Shown here: positions 1-6,980 of the stretch, in pieces
How positions within the stretch are numbered: position 1 is the stretch's first letter
Layout: the number at the start of each line of letters is the position of its first letter
Source of the DNA: CAG-103 sp048217285
GTDB lineage: Bacteria; Bacillota; Clostridia; Oscillospirales; Oscillospiraceae
Reading direction: 5' to 3'
Length of the DNA: 35,665 nucleotides
Assembly (NCBI GenBank): GCA_048217285.1
Contig: DBFWVW010000011.1
Location: 1-35,665 of the forward strand
Program-made: the position numbers and the translations under genes
The notes under the pieces: model-generated
Told to the model about the DNA's origin: nothing
What the model saw: the letters and a program-made list of their open reading frames with translations, nothing else
Database searches by the model: none

Positions 1-213
1 GTACTCGTTGCCGAGGTCGGCCAGATACTTCCCAGCCTCCACGACCGCCTTGCCCGTTGCGACTGCGATGCCGCCCACAGCGCCGCCGACGGCCACGGCC
101 TTCCAGTTGACGTTTTCCAGCTTGCCGGTGACATCGTCCAGCGCCTTACCGAGTGACGGGTCAATGGTGCCGGCGAGACTCACGACGGCTTGCAGCATTT
201 TATTTTTGGCCAC
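1..213 (-). CDS. Phage tail tape measure protein, N-terminal part (runs off the left edge)
   Basis: Only the first 71 codons are present. The chosen start is GTG at 211-213, placed 8 nt after a perfect AGGAGG (225-230); an ATG five codons later is too far from it. The N-terminus (VSLAGTIDPSLGKALDDVTG, then a Gly/Ala-rich hydrophobic stretch) is the usual beginning of Firmicutes phage tape measure proteins, which set tail length and lie inside the tail tube. The position directly after the tail assembly chaperone fits the universal order tube, chaperone, tape measure. The rest of the gene, normally over 600 residues, is outside the window. Confidence 0.8.
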   Translation of the reverse strand, partial: MAKNKMLQAVVSLAGTIDPSLGKALDDVTGKLENVNWKAVAVGGAVGGIAVATGKAVVEAGKYLADLGNEY

Positions 214-218
214 TGGCG

Positions 219-733
219 TCACCTCCTCCTATGCGGCCGGATGTGTGGGATCCTCGGCTTCGGGATCTTGGCCCTCTGCTTTTTCGCCTCCTCGGCCGCT
301 TCGTAGTATTCGAGCAGGAAGTCGGTCAGGCGTTCCCGTCGGAGCTCTCCGACTGAGATGTGGAAGGCTCGGGAGTAGTCTCGGACGAGCTCTCCGAGTC
401 GTTTTGCTCGGAGGGTGCCCCCGACCTCGTTGTGGTAAAATTTCGGCCGATCCTCACCAGCTCCATGACATCGGGCCCGCTGATGCGCTCGAGGTCGGCG
501 ATGTCGATGTCGGGGTTGACGGCGGTGATCGCCATCATAGCGAGGTAGAGGTGCATTGAGTAGTCGAGCTCGGTGGCGCCGGCGCTGCCGCCGGCCTTGT
601 GGGTGGTGGCGCGCAGCTTCAGCGCCTCGGCCTCGGCGAACATCCCCACGGTGATCGCGCCGGTGTCATAGGTCAGGGTCTTGACCTTCTTGCCGTTGAT
701 GGTGATGGGGTTGCTGAGTGTCAGCTTTTCCAT
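219..733 (-). CDS. Tail assembly chaperone, -1 frameshift fusion form (P2 gpE+E' / lambda gpGT analogue)
   Basis: Reading in the -1 frame from the heptamer A_AAT_TTT (443 down to 437) gives an open frame of about 75 codons ending at TGA 219-221, just before the tape measure start. The predicted fusion is 171 residues; 515 nt plus one re-read base divides exactly by three. The added part is protein-like, with GTLRAKRLGELVRDYSRAF then RLTDFLLEYYEAAEEAKKQR, unlike the low-complexity zero-frame tail. It has no credible start of its own. P2 and lambda make their second chaperone by -1 frameshifting at this same map position. A GC-rich stem about 10-12 nt after the heptamer (near 405-425) could be the stimulator. 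Confidence 0.8.
326..733 (-). CDS. Tail assembly chaperone, short form (P2 gpE / lambda gpG analogue)
   Basis: 135 residues, starting at ATG 731-733 behind the binding site GAAAGGAG. The N-terminal half is a small folded domain (MEKLTLSNPITINGKKV, then LDYSMHLYLAMMAITAVN) typical of phage tail chaperones that bind the tape measure protein. After about residue 100 the protein becomes a Ser/Glu/Thr-rich linker ending SDGNA. It lies between tail tube and tape measure genes. A slippery heptamer at 437-443 lets some ribosomes move to the -1 frame and make a longer form, entered separately. Family assignment rests on position, size and the frameshift rather than strong identity. Confidence 0.8.
   Translation of the reverse strand: MEKLTLSNPITINGKKVKTLTYDTGAITVGMFAEAEALKLRATTHKAGGSAGATELDYSMHLYLAMMAITAVNPDIDIADLERISGPDVMELVRIGRNFTTTRSGAPSEQNDSESSSETTPEPSTSQSESSDGNA
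437..443 (-). other. Programmed -1 ribosomal frameshift slippery site
   Basis: On the minus strand this reads AAATTTT and is phased A AAT TTT relative to the chaperone frame, matching the X XXY YYZ rule. Both tRNAs can re-pair after slipping one base back. The downstream -1 frame is open to TGA 219-221. Confidence 0.8.
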
Positions 734-767
734 GGTCGTTGTCTCCTTTCGTTGATAAAAAGAGGGA

Positions 768-788
768 CGCCGCCCACCTTGGGCGGCG
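768..788 (-). terminator. Terminator-like hairpin between tail tube and chaperone genes
   Basis: Perfect 8-bp stem (768-775 with 781-788), extended by an A-T pair to leave a 3-nt loop. On the minus strand it is followed after 7 nt by five T. It could partly terminate or shield the upstream tail-tube message, lowering chaperone relative to tube. The offset T run makes it a weak terminator. Confidence 0.45.
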
Positions 789-799
789 CCCATCTGTTG

Positions 800-1312
800 T
801 TACAGCACGCTGCGCAGGTCTTTGACGTAGTCCACGCCGCCGATGCGCATGATGGTGTTGAGCTGGTCGATCAGGCAGAACTCCTCTCCGGCGACGAAAA
901 CCTGATAGCGGCTCACGGCCAGCGTGACCTCGTTCTCCGAAGGGTTGCCCGGATCCACGGACAGGCCCGGGATCAGCTTCGGGACGCAGCGCATGAACGC
1001 CTTGCAGCCTTCAGTCTTGGTGGAGCCGTCGGCGTACTTGACATCCTGCGCCCATCTGACCTCCAGCGTCTTGCTCTCGAGCTGCACCATGGAGCGCAGT
1101 CCCTTGTCGATGCCGATCTTGGTGATGGCGGCCTCCATGCCTTCGATCTGGCCGGTCATGGGTGCGGTGTAGGTGCCCATCGCCTTATAATCGGCGGTCA
1201 CATGGGTGACGGCCGGCAGGGTGATGGTCACGTCCTTGGCGACGAGGACGCCGTTGATGTACACGGTGTCGGCGAGGATGGGGCCCTTCAGGTCAAGCCA
1301 CAGATTTGCCAT
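800..1312 (-). CDS. Phage major tail tube protein (P2 FII-like)
   Basis: 170 residues, near the P2 FII length. The start is MANLWLDLKGPILADTVYING; internal features include the GMEAAITKIGIDKGL segment and a beta-rich C-terminus ending DYVKDLRSVL. Tube proteins stack as hexameric rings to form the inner channel of contractile tails. Its start codon overlaps the stop of the sheath gene by one base (TAATG), so the two are translationally coupled, and sheath-tube-chaperone-tape measure is the P2 order. The call is supported by both sequence character and context. Confidence 0.9.
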   Translation of the reverse strand: MANLWLDLKGPILADTVYINGVLVAKDVTITLPAVTHVTADYKAMGTYTAPMTGQIEGMEAAITKIGIDKGLRSMVQLESKTLEVRWAQDVKYADGSTKTEGCKAFMRCVPKLIPGLSVDPGNPSENEVTLAVSRYQVFVAGEEFCLIDQLNTIMRIGGVDYVKDLRSVL

Positions 1313-2823
1313 TACTCGTCACCTCCTTCGTAGTAGACAGAGAAGCCGGCGTCGGTGTATGCGACGTACACGCTCGCAGACTTGAGGGGCGGGGTCGGGG
1401 TGACGGCGATGTCCCAGCGGAAGTCGCCGTTCATGATGTCGGTGGTGCTGTTCTCGCTCTCGAGGAACACGATCTGCGGCTCGCCCAGCAGCGCGCCCAT
1501 GCTGACATACCCGTCGAGCTTCTCCTGCTCGCGGTTGATGATCTCGTCCTTGAGCGCCCGGGTCATGGGCTCGTCGATGCGCGGGCTCCACTCCCTCTGG
1601 AAGTCGTTGGTGATGTGCATGAGCATACGCATGGACACGTCGAAGATCGCCCGGGGATCCACGTCGGCGCCGTAGGTGTAGGCGGCGGTGTGGTCGCCCC
1701 ACAGCACCCACTCGCCGCCCCATGCGACGGCCGTGCTGATGCCGTTCTGCGTCAGCTCCTTGCCCTCCTGCTGACTGAAGCCGCGGTTGGTGGCGTTGGC
1801 CCCAAAATACTGCTTGATGATGGGGATCGCCTTGTTGCCGCAGGTCTCCATCGGCACGCTGTTGTGGCTGAAGTCGGCTCGCATGAGCTCGACCACGGCC
1901 AGCGTGCTCAGGTGGTAGATGTTGCCGAGGTTGTCGATGCCCTGCGGCCAGTAGACCTTCGACCGCTCGCCGGTGAAGGCGTTGTTCTTCTTCCACGCGA
2001 TGGCCTTGGTGATGGTGTCGACCGCCTGCGCGCTGCTGTCCACGAGGGGCAGGTCAGCGACGACGAAGGCGTCCCAGTGGCCGTTGATCTTCTGGCTGGC
2101 GGTGAGCATGGCGTTGTAGACCGCCGGGCTCTGGCTCCAGCCGGGGGCGGCGATCAGGTTGCAGACCGCGAACTGCTCGGGGTAGAGCAGCGCGATGGAG
2201 CTCAGGCCGCTGTACTCGCCGCCGGCCGTCACGCCGCCGATGATGTCGTCGTCCTCGATGGCGCTGTCGTCCACCTCGTAGAAGCTGGCCGTCAGGGTGC
2301 CGGTGAGCGGGGAGTCCGCGATCAGGCTTGTGATGATGACGGTGCCCTTGGTGAAGTTATAGTCCACAGCGTAGTCGGTGCCCTCGGCGTAGTCGCCGCC
2401 ATCGCTCTTGGCGATGGTCAGGGTGTCGAGGATGATGGTGGAGCTCGCAAACTCGGCCCGGCCGCCCGTGAAAGAGAGCTGCTGGGTGGTCTCGGTCGCC
2501 TTGCGGTGCTTGCCCGCAGACGGGTCGAGGACGTTGATGACGTAGATGGGGCCGATGTTCCCGAGGGTGTTGTTGAAGTGCGCGTTCATGACCTCGCAGA
2601 GCGTAAAGGTGCCCCAGTCGGCCGCATAGCCGAGCTTGCGCTGCGCGTCGATCATGTTGCTGAGCTTGATGGGCTCATTGATGACGCCGGCGTCTGCGAA
2701 GCCGCGCACGAGGTTGACGGGCGCCGTGCCGATGTAGACCGGCGTGGTGCCCGCCTGCACGGCGCTCTGTGCCACAGTCTCGCCGATGTGGCCGTATGCG
2801 CCGTAGAGGTATTCGTTTGCCAT
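1312..2823 (-). CDS. Phage tail sheath protein (P2 FI-like)
   Basis: 503 residues. The start (MANEYLYGAYGHIGETVAQS) and early TTPVYIGTAPVNLVRGF motif are typical of sheath proteins, as is the C-terminal segment with MLMHITNDFQREWSPRIDEP followed by a short beta-rich end. Sheath subunits form the contractile outer tail cylinder, so this gene defines a myovirus-type particle. The middle carries an insertion domain (about residues 110-220) common in these proteins. The binding site AAAGGAGG lies just upstream. The stop overlaps the tail tube start. Confidence 0.95.
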   Translation of the reverse strand: MANEYLYGAYGHIGETVAQSAVQAGTTPVYIGTAPVNLVRGFADAGVINEPIKLSNMIDAQRKLGYAADWGTFTLCEVMNAHFNNTLGNIGPIYVINVLDPSAGKHRKATETTQQLSFTGGRAEFASSTIILDTLTIAKSDGGDYAEGTDYAVDYNFTKGTVIITSLIADSPLTGTLTASFYEVDDSAIEDDDIIGGVTAGGEYSGLSSIALLYPEQFAVCNLIAAPGWSQSPAVYNAMLTASQKINGHWDAFVVADLPLVDSSAQAVDTITKAIAWKKNNAFTGERSKVYWPQGIDNLGNIYHLSTLAVVELMRADFSHNSVPMETCGNKAIPIIKQYFGANATNRGFSQQEGKELTQNGISTAVAWGGEWVLWGDHTAAYTYGADVDPRAIFDVSMRMLMHITNDFQREWSPRIDEPMTRALKDEIINREQEKLDGYVSMGALLGEPQIVFLESENSTTDIMNGDFRWDIAVTPTPPLKSASVYVAYTDAGFSVYYEGGDE

Positions 2824-2852
2824 CTGCTTTTCCTCCTTTGCATATAATTAGA

Positions 2853-2868
2853 GCAGCCGGTCGGCTGC
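2853..2868 (-). repeat. Short perfect inverted repeat between connector and sheath genes
   Basis: GCAGCC / GGCTGC stem of 6 bp with a 4-nt loop, just after the stop of the 2871-3488 gene. The following minus-strand bases are AT-rich (TCTAATTATAT) but lack a real T run, so it is more likely an RNA-processing or stability element than a terminator. Confidence 0.35.
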
Positions 2869-2870
2869 CC

Positions 2871-3488
2871 TTAAAGCAGGTGTTGGTAGTCCTTCGGCGT
2901 GCGTGTCAGGGGCTCCTCGGCAGAAAACTCCACCCACGCGAACCAGTAGGGGTAGAAGTCCGGGACGGCGTCCTGCTCAGACACAGGGCCGAAGGTGATG
3001 CCGTCCTCCTTCATGACGCGCAGCGGGCCGATGTACTCGGCGTTCTCGATCATACGGAGGGCCGTGTCCACAAAATTCCATGCGTCGCGCCAGCCCTCGC
3101 CGTTTTTCTCGAAGAAGGCCGCGGCCTCCTCGTTTTGCCACTGGACGTATGCGCCGCTGCCGTCGTTTTTCGGTTTGAAGATGTCGCGCCCGTGGTAGCC
3201 GGGATCCCACGCAGAGAAGCAAAGCCGGATCTTGATGCTCCTCGAGCTCATGGTCAGGCTGTCGGTGCCCTCCACGATCTGCACGCAGACCGAGGGGATG
3301 GGGGCCGGCACCTTTGGGGGCAATCTGTCCTTCGACGGGACGAAAAGCGAGAACGCGGTCGGGTTGACCAGCTTGTAGGGGTAGGAGGCGTCGGTCGCGC
3401 TGTCGTCGGGGAGCTTGAGCTGCACCATCGGGCAGACGGTGGAGCCCAGCCACTCCCGGACGGTCTCGATGCTGTTGACTATGGACAC
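2871..3488 (-). CDS. Phage head-tail or tail-completion protein, unnamed
   Basis: 205 residues, start MSIVNSIETVREWLGSTVCP behind AGGAGGTG. I do not recognise a named family. It lies between a short connector-like gene and the tail sheath, where P2- and lambda-type phages encode the tail terminator or completion protein (gpU/gpR-like), and the N-terminal helix followed by a beta-rich body with several Trp/Tyr fits such a small oligomeric ring protein. The role is an inference from position. Confidence 0.6.
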   Translation of the reverse strand: MSIVNSIETVREWLGSTVCPMVQLKLPDDSATDASYPYKLVNPTAFSLFVPSKDRLPPKVPAPIPSVCVQIVEGTDSLTMSSRSIKIRLCFSAWDPGYHGRDIFKPKNDGSGAYVQWQNEEAAAFFEKNGEGWRDAWNFVDTALRMIENAEYIGPLRVMKEDGITFGPVSEQDAVPDFYPYWFAWVEFSAEEPLTRTPKDYQHLL

Positions 3489-3501
3489 GGCTGCACCTCC
3501 T

Positions 3502-3825
3502 TTACATGGTCACGGTCTGGCCGAGCGCGATGGTGGCGACGCCCATGTCCTCGCTCCAGTCGTTGACGATATACTCGCGGCCGTCGATGTTGAGCCCTTC
3601 GCCCGCCGGGCGCCGGGGCGGCAGATCCTCGACTGCTGCATACAGCATGAGGGACGACTCTGCCACGCCCAGCTCTTGCCCCCCTTGGCGTTCCTTCAGG
3701 GCGTTGTCATCCAGCACGACGGTGATGGTCTTGCCGTCGACCTTGTGCTCCTCGCCGAACTCGGCGAGGTTGAGGAACACGAGGCGGCGGTCGTCAGCGA
3801 CCATTTTCTTGAAGTCGAAGGCCAT
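3502..3825 (-). CDS. Head-tail connector, lambda FII-like
   Basis: 107 residues. The N-terminus (MAFDFKKMVADDRRLVFLN) and the later pattern of EELGV, LMLYAAVEDLPPRP and a C-terminal INDWSEDMGVATIALGQ-like beta region resemble small head-tail attachment proteins of the lambda FII group. Its ATG overlaps the previous stop codon by one base (TAATG). The position between a HeH protein and a tail-completion candidate matches a connector. The family match is moderate and mostly contextual. Confidence 0.6.
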   Translation of the reverse strand: MAFDFKKMVADDRRLVFLNLAEFGEEHKVDGKTITVVLDDNALKERQGGQELGVAESSLMLYAAVEDLPPRRPAGEGLNIDGREYIVNDWSEDMGVATIALGQTVTM

Positions 3826-4250
3826 TAGACGGGATCCGCGGCGCCGATCTGAGGGGGCTCCTCATTGTCGCCGGTCTGGTCGTCGTCGGCCTCGTTGGCC
3901 GCCGCCTTCGCCTCCTCGATGGCGGCGATGACATCAGCCTTCTTGCGCATGGCAGAGGCGTCCACGCCGTAGGCGGCCGCCACTTCCTTCAGCTCGTCGA
4001 GCTTCATGTCCTCGTCGTACTCAGGAGCAGCGGGCGCGTCGTCGGTCTCGGGTGCAGTCTCGGGCTCCTGCTCCGGCTTTGCGGCCGGGGCAGGGGCCAC
4101 GGGCTGCTCGTCGACGTACTTGGCGACGCCCTGCTTGACCAGACGGGCCTCGAGCTCGGGGTCGAACTTCTGAGGCCCGTCTGCGTTGGTGATGGGGACG
4201 ACCTTGCGGCCGTTATAGTAGCCGAAGGTGCCCGCGATGATCTGGATCAT
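3825..4250 (-). CDS. Head protein with C-terminal HeH/SAP-like domain
   Basis: 141 residues. An N-terminal domain (MIQIIAGTFGYYNGRKVVPI, ending near residue 48) is followed by a Pro/Ala/Glu-rich linker and then a helix-extension-helix-like segment around KLDELKEVAAAYGVDA and ADVIAAIEEAK, ending in an acidic tail. HeH/SAP-like modules usually bind nucleic acid, and proteins of this layout lie after the major capsid gene in many Firmicutes phages; a FI-like role in DNA-filled head completion is possible. It is coupled to the next gene through TAATG. Confidence 0.6.
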   Translation of the reverse strand: MIQIIAGTFGYYNGRKVVPITNADGPQKFDPELEARLVKQGVAKYVDEQPVAPAPAAKPEQEPETAPETDDAPAAPEYDEDMKLDELKEVAAAYGVDASAMRKKADVIAAIEEAKAAANEADDDQTGDNEEPPQIGAADPV

Positions 4251-4272
4251 GTTCGTGCTCCTTTCTGCCGGC

Positions 4273-5346
4273 TTAGTCCGAGGTCAGGACATCGGCGACG
4301 ATCCACGGGTTTTTGTTGTTGGGGATCAGCAGCGGGCGGCTGGAGATGGTCAGCGTGCGGGTGTTGCCCTCGGCGCTGGACACATACTTCGGCACGCGGC
4401 GGCCGGCGTAGGTGTGGAACTCGCCGTCTGCCTGCTCCACCTGAGACACGGCGCCGTAGCAGGTGCGGCCCGCAGCGGGGGCGGTGAGGATGCACTTGCC
4501 GCTCGGGATGTAGAGCTGATCGTTGCCGTCGTCGTCGGTGTAGGTCTCGTCGTAGGAGATCACGCTGATGATGCGGCCGTTGATGTTCAGGCGGGCCATG
4601 ATGGAAGCGCCCGGCGCCAGCTCCTCGGGGGCCACAGAGCCCAGCTCGTAGCGGCGGTTGTCGAGCATTTCCTTGATGTCGGGATCCTCGACGATGGCGT
4701 CGGCCACGTCCGGGGAGCACACGAGGTCAGCAGCGCGCAGGCCGCGGCGGGTCAGCATACGGGCCATCGCGCCGAGGTCGGCACGGATCTTCGCGCCAGA
4801 GGCGTCCCACTTGGTCGTGGGGGTATAGCTGGCGGGGTTGCTGGCCTCGGAGTAGAAGCGGATCTCCATCTCGTCGCCCTTGTCGGCGTCGTCGGCGATG
4901 TGCTTCATGATGCAGCCGTTGGTCAGCATGGTCTCGGCTGCCATGGCCTCCTCGCGGTTGGTGATGAGGTCGCCCAGCTCGTCAGCGTCACGCATGATGA
5001 GCACCTGCTGGCGCTGCTCGGGGGTGAGCTGAGAGTACAGGGCCTCGCCGAAGCCGCGCTTGCGCAGCTCGTCGAGGGTCAGGGTGCGGCGAGGGGCCAC
5101 GAAGGGAGGAGTATAACGCTCCATGTTGTAGCCCTTGCGCAGGATGGTGACGCCGCCCTTGCGGGGAGCGACGAAGGGCGCGAGCTTGCGGGTGCCGTCG
5201 CGGTACTCGACCAGCACATCCTCGGTGGCGAAGATGTCGCTCGCGTCATTGGTCGGGAAGTAGCGGTCGCGCAGGAAGGTCGCCGCGGGGACGAGCTGCT
5301 GCACGGCCATGAGCAGCGTGTGGGTGTCGTAGAAGTTAAAAGGCAT
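4273..5346 (-). CDS. Major capsid protein (lambda gpE family)
   Basis: 357 residues, close to lambda gpE (341). The start MPFNFYDTHTLLMAVQQLVP and the run FLRDRYFPTNDASDIFATED, followed by DVLVEYRDGTRKLAPFVAPR, are characteristic of the gpE family, whose members have the HK97 fold and form the icosahedral shell. The C-terminal part includes MARLNINGRIISVISYDETY and the tail NPWIVADVLTSD. It sits between the decoration protein and connector genes in the standard lambda order. Binding site AGAAGGAGGA lies upstream. Confidence 0.95.
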   Translation of the reverse strand: MPFNFYDTHTLLMAVQQLVPAATFLRDRYFPTNDASDIFATEDVLVEYRDGTRKLAPFVAPRKGGVTILRKGYNMERYTPPFVAPRRTLTLDELRKRGFGEALYSQLTPEQRQQVLIMRDADELGDLITNREEAMAAETMLTNGCIMKHIADDADKGDEMEIRFYSEASNPASYTPTTKWDASGAKIRADLGAMARMLTRRGLRAADLVCSPDVADAIVEDPDIKEMLDNRRYELGSVAPEELAPGASIMARLNINGRIISVISYDETYTDDDGNDQLYIPSGKCILTAPAAGRTCYGAVSQVEQADGEFHTYAGRRVPKYVSSAEGNTRTLTISSRPLLIPNNKNPWIVADVLTSD

Positions 5347-5364
5347 GGTCTTGTCCTCCTTCTC

Positions 5365-5772
5365 TTAGTAGTCCAGCGCGTCGCTCAGCAGGATGCCGGC
5401 AGCGCGCAGAGCTTCCTCGTCGGCGGGCTTCAGGGTATACTCGCCGCTGAAGATCAGCTTGTTGCGGGCGAAGTGCCCGGTGCGGTAGGCGGCGGCCTCC
5501 ACATCGGCGGCGGTGCCGATCTCGGTGTCGTCGCAGAGGATGGCGTTGGCGGTCAGGGTCTCGTTGGAGCCGGCGGTGGTGCCGAGGGCGACCATCGTGC
5601 CGTCGCCGCCGGTGCCGCTGGAGAGGGCAAGAACAGTGCCGCGCTTGAGGGTAGCCTTTGCACTTGCCTCCTTGCGGATGGTCACGGTGAACACGTCGGC
5701 GACGGGCTCGTTGGTGACGATCAGGCCGTCGTAGTCCACGGTGCCGAGGTTTTCATCCAGTCTCTTGCTCAT
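5365..5772 (-). CDS. Head decoration protein (lambda gpD family)
   Basis: 135 residues, slightly longer than lambda gpD (110). Motifs include TVTIRKEASAKATLKRGTVL, then GTTAGSNETLTANAILCDD and a C-terminal FSGEYTLKPADEEAL. These proteins trimerise on the outside of the expanded capsid and stabilise it. It lies between the protease/scaffold gene and the major capsid gene, exactly as gpD does between Nu3 and E. Its start is adjacent to the stop of the protease gene. Confidence 0.9.
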   Translation of the reverse strand: MSKRLDENLGTVDYDGLIVTNEPVADVFTVTIRKEASAKATLKRGTVLALSSGTGGDGTMVALGTTAGSNETLTANAILCDDTEIGTAADVEAAAYRTGHFARNKLIFSGEYTLKPADEEALRAAGILLSDALDY

Positions 5773-6164
5773 TACTTCTTACCTCCGTTCTTGGTGGTGT
5801 TGTAGATGCCGACGATGGCGTCGACCTTGGCCTTGTCATCGGCCTCGCTGCCTTCCTCGCCTCCATTGGGGGCGGCTCCGACATTGGCGGCGCCGGACTC
5901 GGCGTTGTCGTTGGCGGCGTCCTTCAGGTGCTTGGCGCCGAGGGCCGCCTGCTTCTGCATGGCCTTGAGTGCGAGCTGCTCAGCGGTGCAGGCGTTCTCG
6001 CCGAACTTGGCGTCCCTGACGAGCTGAGCGTCGCCCACACTTGCGGCGATGCTGTCGATGGCCTCGATGCGGGCCCGCTCCTGCGTTACGGCATTTGCGG
6101 CGGCCTGCTGCTCGATCTGAGCGACGAGGTCGGGGTGCTGCGCTCTCATTTCCTCGAGAGTCAT
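5772..6164 (-). CDS. Nested in-frame scaffold protein (Nu3-like), putative
   Basis: An internal ATG (6162-6164, peptide MTLEEMRAQHPDLVAQIEQQ) lies in frame within the protease gene, with GAAAGGATG about 10 nt upstream in the linker-coding part. Starting there would give a separate 130-residue, mostly helical protein lacking the ClpP domain. Lambda makes Nu3 in this way from gene C. The internal binding site is reasonable but not strong. Confidence 0.5.
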   Translation of the reverse strand: MTLEEMRAQHPDLVAQIEQQAAANAVTQERARIEAIDSIAASVGDAQLVRDAKFGENACTAEQLALKAMQKQAALGAKHLKDAANDNAESGAANVGAAPNGGEEGSEADDKAKVDAIVGIYNTTKNGGKK

Positions 6165-6980
6165 GGGCTTATCATCCTTTCTGTTTTTGCCGCCGTTGCC
6201 GGTCGGCTTATTTCCAGCCGCAGGGGCGGCGTGGATGCTGTTGATGCGGATCGTGCTCGGGACATTGTGCAGCCCCTTGATGTTGTGCCGGATGCCGGCC
6301 ACGAGGAGCACCTGCTTGTCGGCGCTCACGCTGACATCGGGGCCGTCGCCCTCGAGCAGGGTGTCGGCGAAGCCGTTGTCGATGGCTTCCTGCCCGACCA
6401 TCCATGTCTCGCGGGTCATCATGGTGCGGAGCTGTTCGACCGCGATCCCGGTCTTGGCGTGGTAGATCTCCGCGATGGCCCGCTCGCTGGCGTCGAAGTC
6501 CTTCTGGAGCTTCTTCAGGTCTGCGAGGGTGTAGTAGTCCATCAGCAGGCCCGCGACGCCGTGGATCATGACCATGCTGCCGGGGTAGACCTGCACCTCG
6601 TCGCCGGCGCAGGCGATGACGCTGGCCGCGCTGGCTGCGATGCCCTCCACGATGACGACCTTGTGGCCGCTCAGGCCCTTGATGGCGTTGTGGATGGCGA
6701 TGCCGGTGTAGAGGTCGCCGCCGGTGCTGTTAATTTTGATGGTGATGTTGCTCTTGCCCTTGACGGCCGCGAGATCCTCCATGAAGCTCTCGGGAGCGAT
6801 ATAGAGGCCGGGCTCGGGCTCACCCGTCCACCAGTCCACAGGCTGACGGGCAACGACATCGCCATAGAGGACGATCTCGCCCGAGTCCTCGCCGACGCTG
6901 GCGATGTTCCAGAACTTCGTCGGCGTCTGCTGGACGACCTGCGGCCCGGCGCACAGGCGCGGGGTGTTACTCGTTTTCAT
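5772..6980 (-). CDS. Prohead protease, ClpP-like, fused to scaffold region
   Basis: 402 residues from ATG 6978-6980, which overlaps the portal stop by 14 nt. A longer open frame upstream is only an overlap with the portal gene. The N-terminal 240 residues are a ClpP-type fold: INSTGGDLYTGIAIHNAIKG, the catalytic Ser in GIAASAASVIACAGD, the His in GSMVMIHG and an acidic residue near EAIDNGFAD. After a glycine/lysine-rich linker, the C-terminal 130 residues are Ala/Glu/Gln-rich and helical, as in scaffolds. This parallels lambda gpC with the scaffold Nu3 nested at its 3' end. It processes the prohead and directs capsid assembly. Confidence 0.9.
   Translation of the reverse strand: MKTSNTPRLCAGPQVVQQTPTKFWNIASVGEDSGEIVLYGDVVARQPVDWWTGEPEPGLYIAPESFMEDLAAVKGKSNITIKINSTGGDLYTGIAIHNAIKGLSGHKVVIVEGIAASAASVIACAGDEVQVYPGSMVMIHGVAGLLMDYYTLADLKKLQKDFDASERAIAEIYHAKTGIAVEQLRTMMTRETWMVGQEAIDNGFADTLLEGDGPDVSVSADKQVLLVAGIRHNIKGLHNVPSTIRINSIHAAPAAGNKPTGNGGKNRKDDKPMTLEEMRAQHPDLVAQIEQQAAANAVTQERARIEAIDSIAASVGDAQLVRDAKFGENACTAEQLALKAMQKQAALGAKHLKDAANDNAESGAANVGAAPNGGEEGSEADDKAKVDAIVGIYNTTKNGGKK

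Noticed and set aside
349..401. Direct repeat of TCGGAGAGCTC in the chaperone gene
   Set aside because: It falls in the Ser/Glu-coding linker and is most simply repetitive coding sequence; it is not placed at the frameshift site.
1306..2847. Long plus-strand open frame opposite the sheath gene
   Set aside because: GC-rich codon shadow of the sheath gene: low-complexity Val/Asp/Gly/His-rich translation, no binding site. Similar long plus-strand frames at 4228-5805, 13243-14847 and elsewhere are shadows too.
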